From: Streptomyces cinnabarinus
GTDB lineage: Bacteria; Actinomycetota; Actinomycetes; Streptomycetales; Streptomycetaceae
Assembly (NCBI RefSeq): GCF_027270315.1
Contig: NZ_CP114413.1
Coordinates: forward strand, 5,456,001-5,520,000
Reading direction: 5' to 3'
Length of the DNA: 64,000 nt
Position 1 is the stretch's first letter. Each line of letters opens with the position of its first letter. Made by a program: the position numbers and the translations under genes. The notes beneath the pieces were generated by a model. It ran no database searches and was not told the origin of the DNA. It saw only the letters and a list, made by a program, of their open reading frames with translations. Shown here piece by piece: positions 35,153 through 43,367 of the stretch.

Positions 35153-35908
35153 TCACGCGTCCAGCAGCTCCTGCCGGGGCCCGGCGTCCCGCCCCCGACC
35201 GCCCCACGGCACCCGAGCGGCGAAGGGCCGCAGGAACAGCGCCAGCGCCGCACCGCCCGCAGCGCCAGGAAGCGCCCACCACCAGTCGGTACCGTCCTCC
35301 GGCTGTGCCGCCGCCACACTCCGGGGCGCCGCTGCCTTCTCCGCCGATCCCGATTCCGACCCGGGCGCCGGTTCCGCCGCGACCCCGCTCTCCCGGTCCG
35401 CCTCGTACACCTCCCGCAGGGAGAAGGCCGACAGCTCCTCAACGCCCTCGGGCTTGCCCAGCACACCCAGGTCGGTGAGCAGGGAGCGGAGCTCGGCGGG
35501 GGCCGGGGCGCGGTGCCAGCTGTTCTCGGTCGGCTCGGTGATGTTCATCGCCCGTTGCACCCAGACGTCCTTGCCTCCGGCGACGGGGAAGATCACGTCG
35601 ACCCGCCAGGGGGAGGTGTCGTGGACGAGCCAGGTGACGGTGACCCGCCGGTCCGCCATCACATCCTTGGGCGGCGCCCCGAGAGTGCCCGCCCGGAGGA
35701 GCGATTCCAGCTCGGCGTAGTCCCGGTCCGAGTAGTACAGCCCTGCCGTCTCCCCGGTGGTCGGCGAGGCCAGGAAGGCGCTGGTGGGCCCTCCGGCCGC
35801 GGCGGGCGCCGCACCCCACACGATCATCGCGAGCGTCACCGTCAACGCCCCTGCCAGCGCCGTGAGTCGACGCTCTCCGGTCCTCCCACCGAGCACTCGC
35901 CTGCGCAT
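35153..35908 (-). CDS. Exported protein with C-terminal TM anchor (paralog A)
   Basis: 251 residues: a signal peptide (MRRRVLGGRTGERRLTALAGALTVTLAMIVWGAAPAAA), an outer domain with VTVTWLVHDTSPWRVDVIFPVAGG and WHRAPAPAELRSLLTDLGVLG, a low-complexity linker, a C-terminal TM helix (WWWALPGAAGGAALALFL) and a basic tail ending GPRQELLDA. The WHRAP block and the tail are shared with the next gene. ATG 35908 follows a GGGGGTCGGG stretch; the frame is open upstream to 35962 but reads as leader. No known domain recognised. Probably an envelope protein controlled by the adjacent sigma/anti-sigma pair. Confidence 0.65.
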   Translation of the reverse strand: MRRRVLGGRTGERRLTALAGALTVTLAMIVWGAAPAAAGGPTSAFLASPTTGETAGLYYSDRDYAELESLLRAGTLGAPPKDVMADRRVTVTWLVHDTSPWRVDVIFPVAGGKDVWVQRAMNITEPTENSWHRAPAPAELRSLLTDLGVLGKPEGVEELSAFSLREVYEADRESGVAAEPAPGSESGSAEKAAAPRSVAAAQPEDGTDWWWALPGAAGGAALALFLRPFAARVPWGGRGRDAGPRQELLDA

Positions 35909-36007
35909 CCCGACCCCCAAGCAGTCGATCGCCGAGCGGCCCGTCCGCGAGCCGCGTGTCACTTCTGGTACACCGCCCGACCCGCCGGGGTTCCCACCCC
36001 CGCCCGA

Positions 36008-36880
36008 CTAATCCGAGGACTTCTCCACCGACTCCGCGATCTCCACCGCCCGCTCCTTCGACGCCACCCCTTCGAGCCGCAGCGTGAGCGTCTCGTCCTG
36101 CGCCACACCCGTCCCGTGGGTCCACAGCAGGGTCGGCCCGGCGGTCCGCTCCTTGTGCGTATAAGGGGAGCCGTCCGCGTCCACCAGCCAGAAGCTCAGC
36201 AGATGGGGCCGCGGGAACCACAGGGCGGGCTCCGGAGCCGTACCGCCCCCGGACTCCAGCGTGATCCACTTCGGCTGTTCCCGGACGGTCTTGGTGAAGG
36301 CGATGTCCAGACGTGCCCGGAACTCGTCCAGCCGGACCGTCCTCCCCGCCTCCTCCCAGCACAGGCTCACCAGGAACCGCCCCTTCGGCTGCCCGGTCAC
36401 CGTCACCGCGTCCGGCGCGCCGAGCGCCCCCGGCACCACTGGCTCGAACCCGGCCCGGCGCGCCGCCTGCGCCAGGGACATCGACCCCGAGGCCGCGCAG
36501 CGAGGCGTCTCGGCACTCGCCGACGGACGGGCCGACGGGTCGTAGCGGACCGCGACGCCGCCGAAGCCGAACCAGTCGAAGACCGCCGCCCGCACCGGGG
36601 GAGTGAGCACGAGCACCGCGAGCAGCCCGCACAGCGCCGCCGTCAGCGAACGCCAGCGCGCCCGGGTCCACCGGCGCGCCGCACGCAGCCGCGCCCCGGC
36701 CCCCGCCGGCTCGGCCACCGGCACCGGCAGCCGCTCGGCGAGTATCTGCCCCAGCACCCGCTCGACCATCGTCTCGGGGCCGTCCGCGCCGGGCCGGTCC
36801 AGGGACCGTCCGAGCGACCGCAGCTCCTCCGGCAGCCCCGGGCCGCCGTCACCGCCGCCACGGCCGTGCTCCTCACTCAT
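36008..36880 (-). CDS. Membrane anti-sigma factor candidate
   Basis: 290 residues. A cytoplasmic N-terminal part of about 85 residues (PEELRSLGRSLDRPGADGPETMVERVLGQILAERLP) precedes one TM helix (LTAALCGLLAVLVLTPPVRAAVF) and a roughly 180-residue outer domain (GSMSLAQAARRAGFEPVVPGALGAPDAVTV, then strands). It overlaps the end of the ECF sigma gene by 8 bp, the usual arrangement of sigma/anti-sigma pairs. No HxxxCxxC zinc motif is seen, so it is not a ZAS protein; the anti-sigma role rests on position and topology. ATG 36880 has an AGGAGGTGAGGAGC site. Confidence 0.65.
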   Translation of the reverse strand: MSEEHGRGGGDGGPGLPEELRSLGRSLDRPGADGPETMVERVLGQILAERLPVPVAEPAGAGARLRAARRWTRARWRSLTAALCGLLAVLVLTPPVRAAVFDWFGFGGVAVRYDPSARPSASAETPRCAASGSMSLAQAARRAGFEPVVPGALGAPDAVTVTGQPKGRFLVSLCWEEAGRTVRLDEFRARLDIAFTKTVREQPKWITLESGGGTAPEPALWFPRPHLLSFWLVDADGSPYTHKERTAGPTLLWTHGTGVAQDETLTLRLEGVASKERAVEIAESVEKSSD

Positions 36881-37475
36881 GCTCCTCACCTCCTCCCCCG
36901 GGCTCGAAATCCGGCAGCAGTCTGCCCAGCTTGCGCAGGGCGCGATTGAGGCGGGACTTCACCGTCCCCCGGGGCCAGCCCAGGGCCTGGGCCGTCTCCG
37001 ACTCGTCCATCTCCAGCAGATAGCGGTAGGTGACGACCAGACGGTGCTCCTCGCTCAGCTTCTCCAAGGCGGCCAGCAGGGCCGCGCGGCGCTCCGTCCG
37101 CAGCGTCGCCACCGCCGGGTCCGCCGATTCCGGTATCAGCGGCTCGGCCTCCACGAACGCCGCCTCCCGGCCGGCGAGCGTGCGCTGCCGGGCCGCCGTA
37201 CGCACTGTGTTCCTCGTCTCATTGGCGACGATCGACAGCAGCCACGGCCGGAACGCCGAGCCGTCCCGGAACCTGCCCAGCGCGCAGTACGCCTTGACGA
37301 AGGCCTGCTGCACCACGTCCTCCGCGTCCGCACCGGCGCCCAGCGCCGCGGCCGCCCGTAGCGCGATGCCCGTATGGGCGCGCACCAACTCCGCGTACGC
37401 CTCCGGATCTCCGGCGCGCACCCGGGCGATCACCGCGGCCTCATCGACGATGCGGCCCCCCTCCCGCGTTCTCAC
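36873..37475 (-). CDS. ECF RNA polymerase sigma factor
   Basis: 200 residues: sigma-2 (AYAELVRAHTGIALRAAAALGAGADAEDVVQQAFVKAYCALGRF, about 25-70) and sigma-4 (LSEEHRLVVTYRYLLEMDESETAQALGWPRGTVKSRLNRALRKL, about 140-185), with a short linker and no extra domain. GTG 37475 is the only reasonable start; longer readings run into the divergent trpS leader. A GGAAC at 37505-37509 (minus strand) with a GTGTAAC 16 bp further resembles an ECF autoregulated promoter, but this is weak. First gene of a four-gene unit with an anti-sigma candidate and two paralogous tail-anchored exported proteins. Confidence 0.88.
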   Translation of the reverse strand: MRTREGGRIVDEAAVIARVRAGDPEAYAELVRAHTGIALRAAAALGAGADAEDVVQQAFVKAYCALGRFRDGSAFRPWLLSIVANETRNTVRTAARQRTLAGREAAFVEAEPLIPESADPAVATLRTERRAALLAALEKLSEEHRLVVTYRYLLEMDESETAQALGWPRGTVKSRLNRALRKLGRLLPDFEPGGGGEEHE

Positions 37476-37575
37476 ACCTTTGTTACACCGCGGGAGACGG
37501 ATCGGTTCCCGCCTGTTGCCGACCAGTTCGCCATGAGTTCCGGATCGGGCCCGCGGACCTGAGAGAATGGTGAGC

Positions 37576-38589
37576 ATGGCCTCTGATCGTCCCCGCGTGC
37601 TCTCCGGAATCCAGCCCACCGCAGGCTCGTTCCACCTCGGCAACTACCTCGGCGCCGTCCGCCAGTGGGTGGCTCTGCAGGAGACCCACGATGCGTTCTA
37701 CATGGTCGTCGACCTGCACGCGATCACGATCCCGCAGGACCCGGCGGAGCTGCGGGCGAACACCCGCCTGGCCGCCGCCCAGCTCCTCGCGGCCGGACTC
37801 GACCCGGAGCGCTGCACGCTCTTCGTCCAGAGCCATGTCCCCGAGCACGCCCAGCTCGCCTGGGTCATGAACTGCTTCACCGGCTTCGGCGAGGCGTCCC
37901 GCATGACCCAGTTCAAGGACAAGTCGGCCAAGCAGGGCGCGGACCGGGCCTCCGTCGGCCTGTTCACGTACCCGATCCTCCAGGTCGCCGACATCCTGCT
38001 CTACCAGGCCAACGAGGTCCCGGTCGGCGAGGACCAGCGCCAGCACATCGAGCTGACCCGCGACCTGGCCGAGCGCTTCAACGGCCGCTTCGGCGCGACC
38101 TTCACGGTCCCCAAGCCGTACATCCTCAAGGAGACGGCGAAGATCTACGACCTTCAGGACCCGTCGATCAAGATGAGCAAGTCGGCGTCCACGCCGAAGG
38201 GCCTGATCAACCTGCTCGACGACCCCAAGGCCACCGCGAAGAAGGTCAAGAGCGCGGTCACCGACACCGACACCGTCATCCGCTACGACGCCGTGAACAA
38301 GCCGGGCGTCAGCAACCTGCTCACGATCTACTCGACCCTCACGGGCACGGGAATCACGGAACTGGAGCAGAAGTACGACGGCAAGGGCTACGGTGCGCTC
38401 AAGACCGACCTCGCCGAGGTCATGGTCGAGTTCGTGACGCCGTTCCGGGAGCGGACCCAGCAGTATCTGGACGACCCTGAGACGCTCGACTCGATCCTGG
38501 CCAAGGGCGCGGAGAAGGCGCGGGCCGTCGCCGCGGAGACGCTGGCGCAGGCCTACGGCAGGGTCGGCTTCCTGCCCGCCAAGCACTGA
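37576..38589 (+). CDS. trpS: Tryptophanyl-tRNA synthetase
   Basis: 337-residue class-I aminoacyl-tRNA synthetase that charges tRNA-Trp. The HIGH-type motif is FHLGNYLG, the KMSKS loop is IKMSKSAS, and the tryptophan-binding region reads VVDLHAIT and GEDQRQHIELTRDLAERF. ATG 37576 (MASDRPRVLSGIQPT) is the family-like start; an ATG three codons earlier is possible. Streptomyces often carry two TrpS proteins with different indolmycin sensitivity; which type this is cannot be stated from motifs alone. Confidence 0.96.
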   Translation: MASDRPRVLSGIQPTAGSFHLGNYLGAVRQWVALQETHDAFYMVVDLHAITIPQDPAELRANTRLAAAQLLAAGLDPERCTLFVQSHVPEHAQLAWVMNCFTGFGEASRMTQFKDKSAKQGADRASVGLFTYPILQVADILLYQANEVPVGEDQRQHIELTRDLAERFNGRFGATFTVPKPYILKETAKIYDLQDPSIKMSKSASTPKGLINLLDDPKATAKKVKSAVTDTDTVIRYDAVNKPGVSNLLTIYSTLTGTGITELEQKYDGKGYGALKTDLAEVMVEFVTPFRERTQQYLDDPETLDSILAKGAEKARAVAAETLAQAYGRVGFLPAKH

Positions 38590-38727
38590 GGCGTACTACC
38601 GCACAGACGTACTACCCGGCAGAGCGCTGCACATCACTACGGTTGCGCCTGCCTCCGGCACAGCCGTGGCCGTACAGTCGATAGCCGACGGCTGACAGAA
38701 CCGACCGTCACGACGACAGGAGATGAC

Positions 38728-39306
38728 GTGGGGACCGTAACGATCGGCGTGTCGATCGCGGTCCCGGAGCCTCATGGCAGCCTGCTCCAGGAGCGGCGCG
38801 CGGGCTTCGGCGACGCCGCGGCTCACGGCATCCCCACGCATGTCACCCTGCTGCCGCCGACCGAGGTCGACGGCTCGCTGCTGCCGGCGATCGAGGCCCA
38901 TCTGGTCGAGGTCGCGACCTCCGGGCGGCCGTTCCCGATGCGGCTGTCCGGCACGGGCACCTTCCGCCCCCTGTCGCCGGTCGTCTTCGTCCAGGTCGTC
39001 GAGGGCGCGGCGGCCTGCACCTGGCTCCAGAAGCGGGTACGGGACGCTTCCGGGCCCATGGCGCGCGAGCTTCAGTTCCCGTACCACCCGCATGTGACCG
39101 TCGCGCACGGCATCGACGAAGACGCCATGGACCGCGCCTTCGACGAACTCGCCGACTACGAGGCGCAGTGGCCCTGCACCGGGTTCGCGCTGTACGAGCA
39201 GGGTGCCGACGGGGTGTGGCGCAAGCTGCGGGAGTTCGCCTTCGGCGGGGCCGTGGTGCCGCCGCAGGCCAGCCATGTGGAGCGCGGGTCCATCCCGGCG
39301 AATTAG
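38728..39306 (+). CDS. 2'-5' RNA ligase-like 2H phosphoesterase
   Basis: 192 residues with the two hallmark H-x-T/S-h motifs of the 2H superfamily: HVTLLPP in the first half and HVTVAHG in the second, each contributing a catalytic histidine and threonine. The superfamily includes 2',3'-cyclic phosphodiesterases and ThpR-like RNA ligases. The physiological substrate is unknown. GTG 38728 is preceded by ACAGGAGATGAC. Conserved after trpS in streptomycetes. Confidence 0.85.
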   Translation: MGTVTIGVSIAVPEPHGSLLQERRAGFGDAAAHGIPTHVTLLPPTEVDGSLLPAIEAHLVEVATSGRPFPMRLSGTGTFRPLSPVVFVQVVEGAAACTWLQKRVRDASGPMARELQFPYHPHVTVAHGIDEDAMDRAFDELADYEAQWPCTGFALYEQGADGVWRKLREFAFGGAVVPPQASHVERGSIPAN

Positions 39307-39350
39307 CTGTGCCGGGGTGGTCGGGCAAGATCGCGTAGTTGGCTGTCTGC

Positions 39351-39390
39351 GGCAGTGCGGGGGCTTGTCGCGCAGCTCCCCGCGCCCCTT
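39351..39390. repeat. Streptomyces intergenic repeat (GC-rich hairpin)
   Basis: The stretch GGGCTTGTCGCGCAGCTCC followed by CCGCGCCCCTT resembles a short sequence I recognise as recurring between many Streptomyces genes. It can fold through its GGGGC/GCCCC ends and lies between two convergent genes, so it may double as a terminator. Confidence 0.5.
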
Positions 39391-39412
39391 CTCGGAGTTG
39401 GTGTGAACCCGG

Positions 39413-40168
39413 TTACACAGGCAGGCGCCGGAACAGTGCCCTCGGCAGGTGGCGCAGTGCCGACATCACCACGCGCAGGGTCCCGGGCACCCACACCGTC
39501 TCCGCGCGGCGCCTGAGGCCCAGCTCGATCGCCGTCGCCACCGCCTCCGGTGTCGTCGCCAGGGGTGCTTCCGTCAGGCCGGTCGTCATCTTCGAGCGTA
39601 CGAAGCCGGGGCGTACGACCATGACGTGGGCGCCGGTGCCGTGCAGGGCGTCGCCCAGGCCCTGGGCGAAGGTGTCCAGGCCCGCCTTGCTGGAGCCGTA
39701 GATGAAGTTGGCGCGGCGGGCCCGCTCCCCGGCCACCGAGGACAGGACGACCAGGGAGCCATGGCCCTGGGACTGGAGGGCACGCGCGCAGATCAGGCCC
39801 GCCGAGACCGCGCCCGTGTAGTTGGTCTGGGCGACGCGTACGGCGGCCTGCGGCTCGCGTTCGTCGTGGGCCTGGTCGCCGAGGACGCCGAAGGCCATCA
39901 GGACGAGGTCGATGTCGCCCTCGGCGAAGACCTTGCCGAGGACCCACTCGTGGGACTCGGTGTCCAGCGCGTCGAAGGCGACGGTGTGCACCTGGGCGCC
40001 CAGGGAGCGCAGGTGCTCGGCCGCCTCCTCCAGGGCGGGCGTCGGGCGGCCCGCCAGCCACACCGTGCGGGTGCGGCGGGCGATCAGCCGACGGGCGGTG
40101 GCGAGCGCGATCTCGGACGTGCCGCCGAGGACGAGCAGGGACTGGGGGAGGCCGAAGGCGTCCTTCAT
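39413..40168 (-). CDS. dprE2: Decaprenylphosphoryl-ribose 2'-epimerase subunit 2 (SDR)
   Basis: 251-residue short-chain dehydrogenase. It has the NAD-binding segment LLVLGGTSEIALATARRL in place of the classical TGxxxGxG, catalytic Ser in VVLSSVAGERARRANFIYGSSKAG with Tyr-x-x-x-Lys (YGSSK), and DprE2-like TKMTT-type SKMTTGL. In mycobacteria DprE2 reduces decaprenylphosphoryl-2-ketoribose made by DprE1 to DPA. ATG 40168 follows AAGGAGCCGTC, 17 bp after dprE1, so the two are co-transcribed. Confidence 0.88.
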   Translation of the reverse strand: MKDAFGLPQSLLVLGGTSEIALATARRLIARRTRTVWLAGRPTPALEEAAEHLRSLGAQVHTVAFDALDTESHEWVLGKVFAEGDIDLVLMAFGVLGDQAHDEREPQAAVRVAQTNYTGAVSAGLICARALQSQGHGSLVVLSSVAGERARRANFIYGSSKAGLDTFAQGLGDALHGTGAHVMVVRPGFVRSKMTTGLTEAPLATTPEAVATAIELGLRRRAETVWVPGTLRVVMSALRHLPRALFRRLPV

Positions 40169-40185
40169 GACGGCTCCTTAAGGGG

Positions 40186-41541
40186 CTAGAGACCTAGGCG
40201 GCGTGACAGGTCCGAGGTGAACACCCCGCGCGGGTCGGCCTCGGCGCGCAGCGCGCGGAAGTCGGCCACGCGCGGGTACATCGCGGCGAGCAGCTCGGGC
40301 CGCAGACGGGAGTCCTTGGCGAGGTAGACGCGCCCGCCGGCCGCGGCCACCTCCTCGTCCAGCTCGTCGAGGAGGGCGCCGAGGCCGGGGAGGTTCGCCG
40401 GGATGTCCAGGGCCAGCGTCCAGCCGGGTACCGGGAACGACAGCCAGCCGGGGTCGGCGTCCCCGAAGCGCTTGAGCACGGCCAGGAACGACGGGCAGCG
40501 ATGCTCGGAGATGCGCCGCACGATCCGGCGCAGGGCGTCCTCCTGGCCGTGGTTCACGACGAACTGGTACTGCACGAAGCCGCCGCGGCCGTAGACGCGG
40601 TTCCAGTGCGGGACGCCGTCGAGGGGGTGGAAGAAGGTGGACAGGCGCTGGAGTTCGCCGGTACGCGCGCGGGGGGCCTTGCGGTACCAGAACTCGTTGA
40701 ACAGGCCGACCGTGCGGCGGCCGAGCAGGCCCTCGGGGAACAGGGCGGGCGGGGACGGGAACTGGGCGGGGCGGAAGGCCAGCGGGTCCCTACGCGCGCG
40801 CGTGCCCGCCCGGAGCGCGTCCAGGGGCGCGTGGTCGCCCCGCGTGAGGACGGCGCGGCCGGTCGTGCCACCGCGGGCCAGGAGGTCGATCCAGGCCACC
40901 GAGTAGCGGTAGCGGTGATCGGTGGCGGTGAGCCGGGCCATGAGGTCGTCGAGGTCCGTCGCGCGTTCGGTGTCCACCGACATCAACGAGGTCTCGACCG
41001 GCAGCAGTCGCAGCGTGGCGGTGAGGATCACGCCCGTCAGGCCCATGCCGCCCGCGGTCGCGTCGAACAGGGGGGTGCCGGGGCTGACGGTGCGGATCTC
41101 GCCGTCCGCGGTGAGCAGTTCGAGGGAGAGGACGTGCCGGGAGAAGGCGCCGGACACATGGTGGTTCTTGCCGTGGATGTCGGCGCCGATCGCGCCGCCC
41201 ACGGTCACCTGCCGGGTGCCCGGTGTCACCGGCACGAACCAGCCGAGCGGCAGCAGCACCTGCATCAGGCGGTGCAGGGAGACGCCCGCGTCGCACAGGA
41301 CGGTGCCGCCGTCGGCGTCGATGGCGTGCACGCGGTCCAGGGCCGTCATGTCGATCACGGCCCCGCCGGCGTTCTGCGCCGCGTCCCCGTACGCCCGCCC
41401 CAGGCCCCTCGGGATCCCGCCCCGGGCCCCGCACGCACGGACGGCCGCCGCGGCCTCCTCGTACGTCCGGGGACGGATCAGACGGGCGGCGGTGGGAGCG
41501 GTGCGGCCCCATCCCGTGACGGAAACGGTGTCGGCAGGCAT
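40186..41541 (-). CDS. dprE1: Decaprenylphosphoryl-ribose oxidase DprE1
   Basis: 451-residue FAD enzyme (BBE/VAO type) oxidising the 2'-OH of decaprenylphosphoryl ribose. FAD-binding segments: IPRGLGRAYGDAAQN and VTVGGAIGADIHGKNHHVSGAF. The C-terminal part aligns with mycobacterial DprE1 (FPVPGWTLALDIP, LAKDSRLRPELLAAMYPRV, FTSDLSRRLGL). At the position of Mycobacterium tuberculosis Cys387, the residue trapped by benzothiazinones, this protein has Ala377 (codon 40411-40413). ATG 41541 has no strong ribosome site. Divergent from the PAP2 gene. Confidence 0.92.
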   Translation of the reverse strand: MPADTVSVTGWGRTAPTAARLIRPRTYEEAAAAVRACGARGGIPRGLGRAYGDAAQNAGGAVIDMTALDRVHAIDADGGTVLCDAGVSLHRLMQVLLPLGWFVPVTPGTRQVTVGGAIGADIHGKNHHVSGAFSRHVLSLELLTADGEIRTVSPGTPLFDATAGGMGLTGVILTATLRLLPVETSLMSVDTERATDLDDLMARLTATDHRYRYSVAWIDLLARGGTTGRAVLTRGDHAPLDALRAGTRARRDPLAFRPAQFPSPPALFPEGLLGRRTVGLFNEFWYRKAPRARTGELQRLSTFFHPLDGVPHWNRVYGRGGFVQYQFVVNHGQEDALRRIVRRISEHRCPSFLAVLKRFGDADPGWLSFPVPGWTLALDIPANLPGLGALLDELDEEVAAAGGRVYLAKDSRLRPELLAAMYPRVADFRALRAEADPRGVFTSDLSRRLGL

Positions 41542-41592
41542 GTCGGCGACCGTATCCCCGCACCGTGGGCGATCGGTTGTGGAACATCCCGT

Positions 41593-41625
41593 CTCTCCCC
41601 GAAACGGTCCCCTCTCTCCCCGAAA
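41593..41625. promoter_or_regulatory. Tandem direct repeat between dprE1 and PAP2 genes
   Basis: CTCTCCCCGAAA occurs at 41593-41604 and again at 41614-41625, 21 bp apart (two helical turns), in the 154-bp gap between divergent genes. A regulator binding a direct repeat on one face of the helix is plausible. Confidence 0.5.
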
Positions 41626-41695
41626 TGGGTGATTAATGGGATGTCGCTCAATATTGCCGGAGTTCCGGCGGGGTCGGCGTGAACAGTGAGTCCAC

Positions 41696-42382
41696 ATGGA
41701 CCATCTGGACGACCGAATCCTGTCGGCGCTGCGTGCGTACGGCGGTGACCCGCGCGTGGCCGGTGCCGCGCGCGCCCTGTCCTGGGCCGGCGAGCACGGT
41801 GCCCTGTGGCTGGCGACGGGCCTCGCGGGAGCCGCCGTGGACGGCGCCCGGCGCGGCGCCTGGTTGCGCGGTACGGCGCTCACCGCGGGCGCGCACCTCC
41901 TCAGCATGGGCGTGAAAAGGGTGGTGCGCCGCCCGCGCCCCGCGCACGTCGAACCCCTGGTGCGCACCGCGGGCCGCCACTCCTTCCCCAGCTCCCACGC
42001 AGCCTCGGCGGCAGCCGCCGCGGTCGCCTTCGGCATGCTGAGGGCGCGCACCAAGCCGACAGCGCCCGGCGCATCCGGCACGCCCCGAGCGCACGACATG
42101 GTCCACACGCTCGGCGCACTCGACACACGCCGGGCGCGCGCCCAACGTCCAGCGACCCGCACCACCCGCTCCACGACCCGCGCCCTCCGCCCCGCGACCC
42201 GCGGCACCCGCTCCGCCCTCGCCGCGACCCACGCCGCCCTCCCGCCCCTGGCCGCCGCCATGTGCCTCTCCCGGCTGATCGTCGGCGTCCACTACCCCTC
42301 CGACGTGGCGGCGGGCGCGGCCATGGGGGCGCTCACGGCCCGTGTCGGAGCGCGCTGGATGAGAGGGGGCGCGCATGACTGA
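41696..42382 (+). CDS. PAP2 phosphatase, decaprenylphosphoryl-phosphoribose phosphatase candidate
   Basis: 228 residues with the three acid-phosphatase motifs: KRVVRRPRP (residues 74-82), PSSHAAS (98-104) and SRLIVGVHYPSD (192-203). In the DPA pathway a PAP2 enzyme removes the 5-phosphate from decaprenylphosphoryl-5-phosphoribose, and its position next to the UbiA transferase supports that role. Odd: between motifs 2 and 3 lies a low-complexity insert (about 117-178) rich in R, T and A (RPATRTTRSTTRALRPATRGTRSALAATHA), with degenerate internal repeats. Overlaps the next gene by 8 bp. Confidence 0.85.
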   Translation: MDHLDDRILSALRAYGGDPRVAGAARALSWAGEHGALWLATGLAGAAVDGARRGAWLRGTALTAGAHLLSMGVKRVVRRPRPAHVEPLVRTAGRHSFPSSHAASAAAAAVAFGMLRARTKPTAPGASGTPRAHDMVHTLGALDTRRARAQRPATRTTRSTTRALRPATRGTRSALAATHAALPPLAAAMCLSRLIVGVHYPSDVAAGAAMGALTARVGARWMRGGAHD

Positions 42383-43367
42383 GACCGCGCCGCTCGCAGG
42401 CACGGGCGCAGCCGCCCGCACCAGAGAACCCGCGCTCCACGAACAGCGCACGCCCACGCGCACCACCGGCACCCCGCCCCCGGACCGCGGCCTCCTGCGC
42501 GGCCTGCTCAGGACCGCCCGCCCCAAACAGTGGGTCAAGAACGTCCTGGTCATCGCGGCCCCGGCCGCCGCCGGACAGCTCTTCACCACCCGCGCTCTCA
42601 CCCAACTCGCGCTGGTCTTCACCCTCTTCACCGCCTGCGCCGCGGCCGTCTATCTGATCAACGACGCCCGCGACGCCGAGGCCGACCGCGCCCACCCCAC
42701 CAAACGGCACCGCCCGGTCGCCGCGGGACAGGTCCCCGTACCGGTCGCCTACGCCGTGGGCGGCGCCCTCGCCGTCCTCGCGCCGGCCGCCGCCGTATGG
42801 CTGAGCACGCCCCTCGTGGCCGCCCTGCTCACCGCCTACCTGGGCATGCAACTGGCGTACTGCGTCAGCCTCAAGCACGTTCTCGTCGTCGACCTGGTCG
42901 TCGTCACGACCGGGTTTCTGATGCGGGCCGTGGTCGGCGGGCTCGCGCTCGGCATCCCGCTCTCGCGCTGGTTCCTGATCACGACGGGTTTCGGCGCGCT
43001 GTTCATGGTCTCGGCCAAGCGCTACTCGGAGGCCGTGCAGATGGCCGGGAAAGCGGGCGCCACGCGCGCGTTGCTCACCGAGTACACCACCGGCTACCTG
43101 CGTTTCGTCTGGCAGCTCGCAGCCGGGGTCGCCGTTCTCGGGTACTGCCTGTGGGCCCTGGAGGAGGGCGGCCTGCCGCACACCAGCGTGCTGCCCTGGC
43201 GGCAGCTGTCCGTGGTCGCCTTCGTCCTCGCGATCCTCAGGTACGCCGTCTTCGCCGACCGCGGCACCGCGGGCGAGCCCGAGGACGTCGTGCTGCGCGA
43301 CCGCGCCCTTGCCCTGATCGGCCTGGTGTGGCTCGCCATGTACGGCCTGGCGGTGGCCAACTGGTGA
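42375..43367 (+). CDS. Decaprenyl-phosphate phosphoribosyltransferase (UbiA family)
   Basis: 330 residues with 8-9 hydrophobic segments. The prenyl-diphosphate/metal site NDARDAEADRAHPTKRHRP matches the NDxxDxxxDRxHPxKxxRP signature of the UbiA subfamily that transfers 5-phosphoribose from PRPP to decaprenyl phosphate. A second Asp-rich loop was not clearly seen. The first 40 residues are disordered. The start lies within the PAP2 gene end, and the stop overlaps the GtrA gene by 4 bp, so PAP2-UbiA-GtrA-YihY appear co-transcribed. Confidence 0.92.
   Translation: MTETAPLAGTGAAARTREPALHEQRTPTRTTGTPPPDRGLLRGLLRTARPKQWVKNVLVIAAPAAAGQLFTTRALTQLALVFTLFTACAAAVYLINDARDAEADRAHPTKRHRPVAAGQVPVPVAYAVGGALAVLAPAAAVWLSTPLVAALLTAYLGMQLAYCVSLKHVLVVDLVVVTTGFLMRAVVGGLALGIPLSRWFLITTGFGALFMVSAKRYSEAVQMAGKAGATRALLTEYTTGYLRFVWQLAAGVAVLGYCLWALEEGGLPHTSVLPWRQLSVVAFVLAILRYAVFADRGTAGEPEDVVLRDRALALIGLVWLAMYGLAVANW

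Noticed and set aside
38590..38627. CGTACTACC repeats after trpS
   Set aside because: Only two short copies without inverted symmetry; not enough to call a repeat element or terminator.
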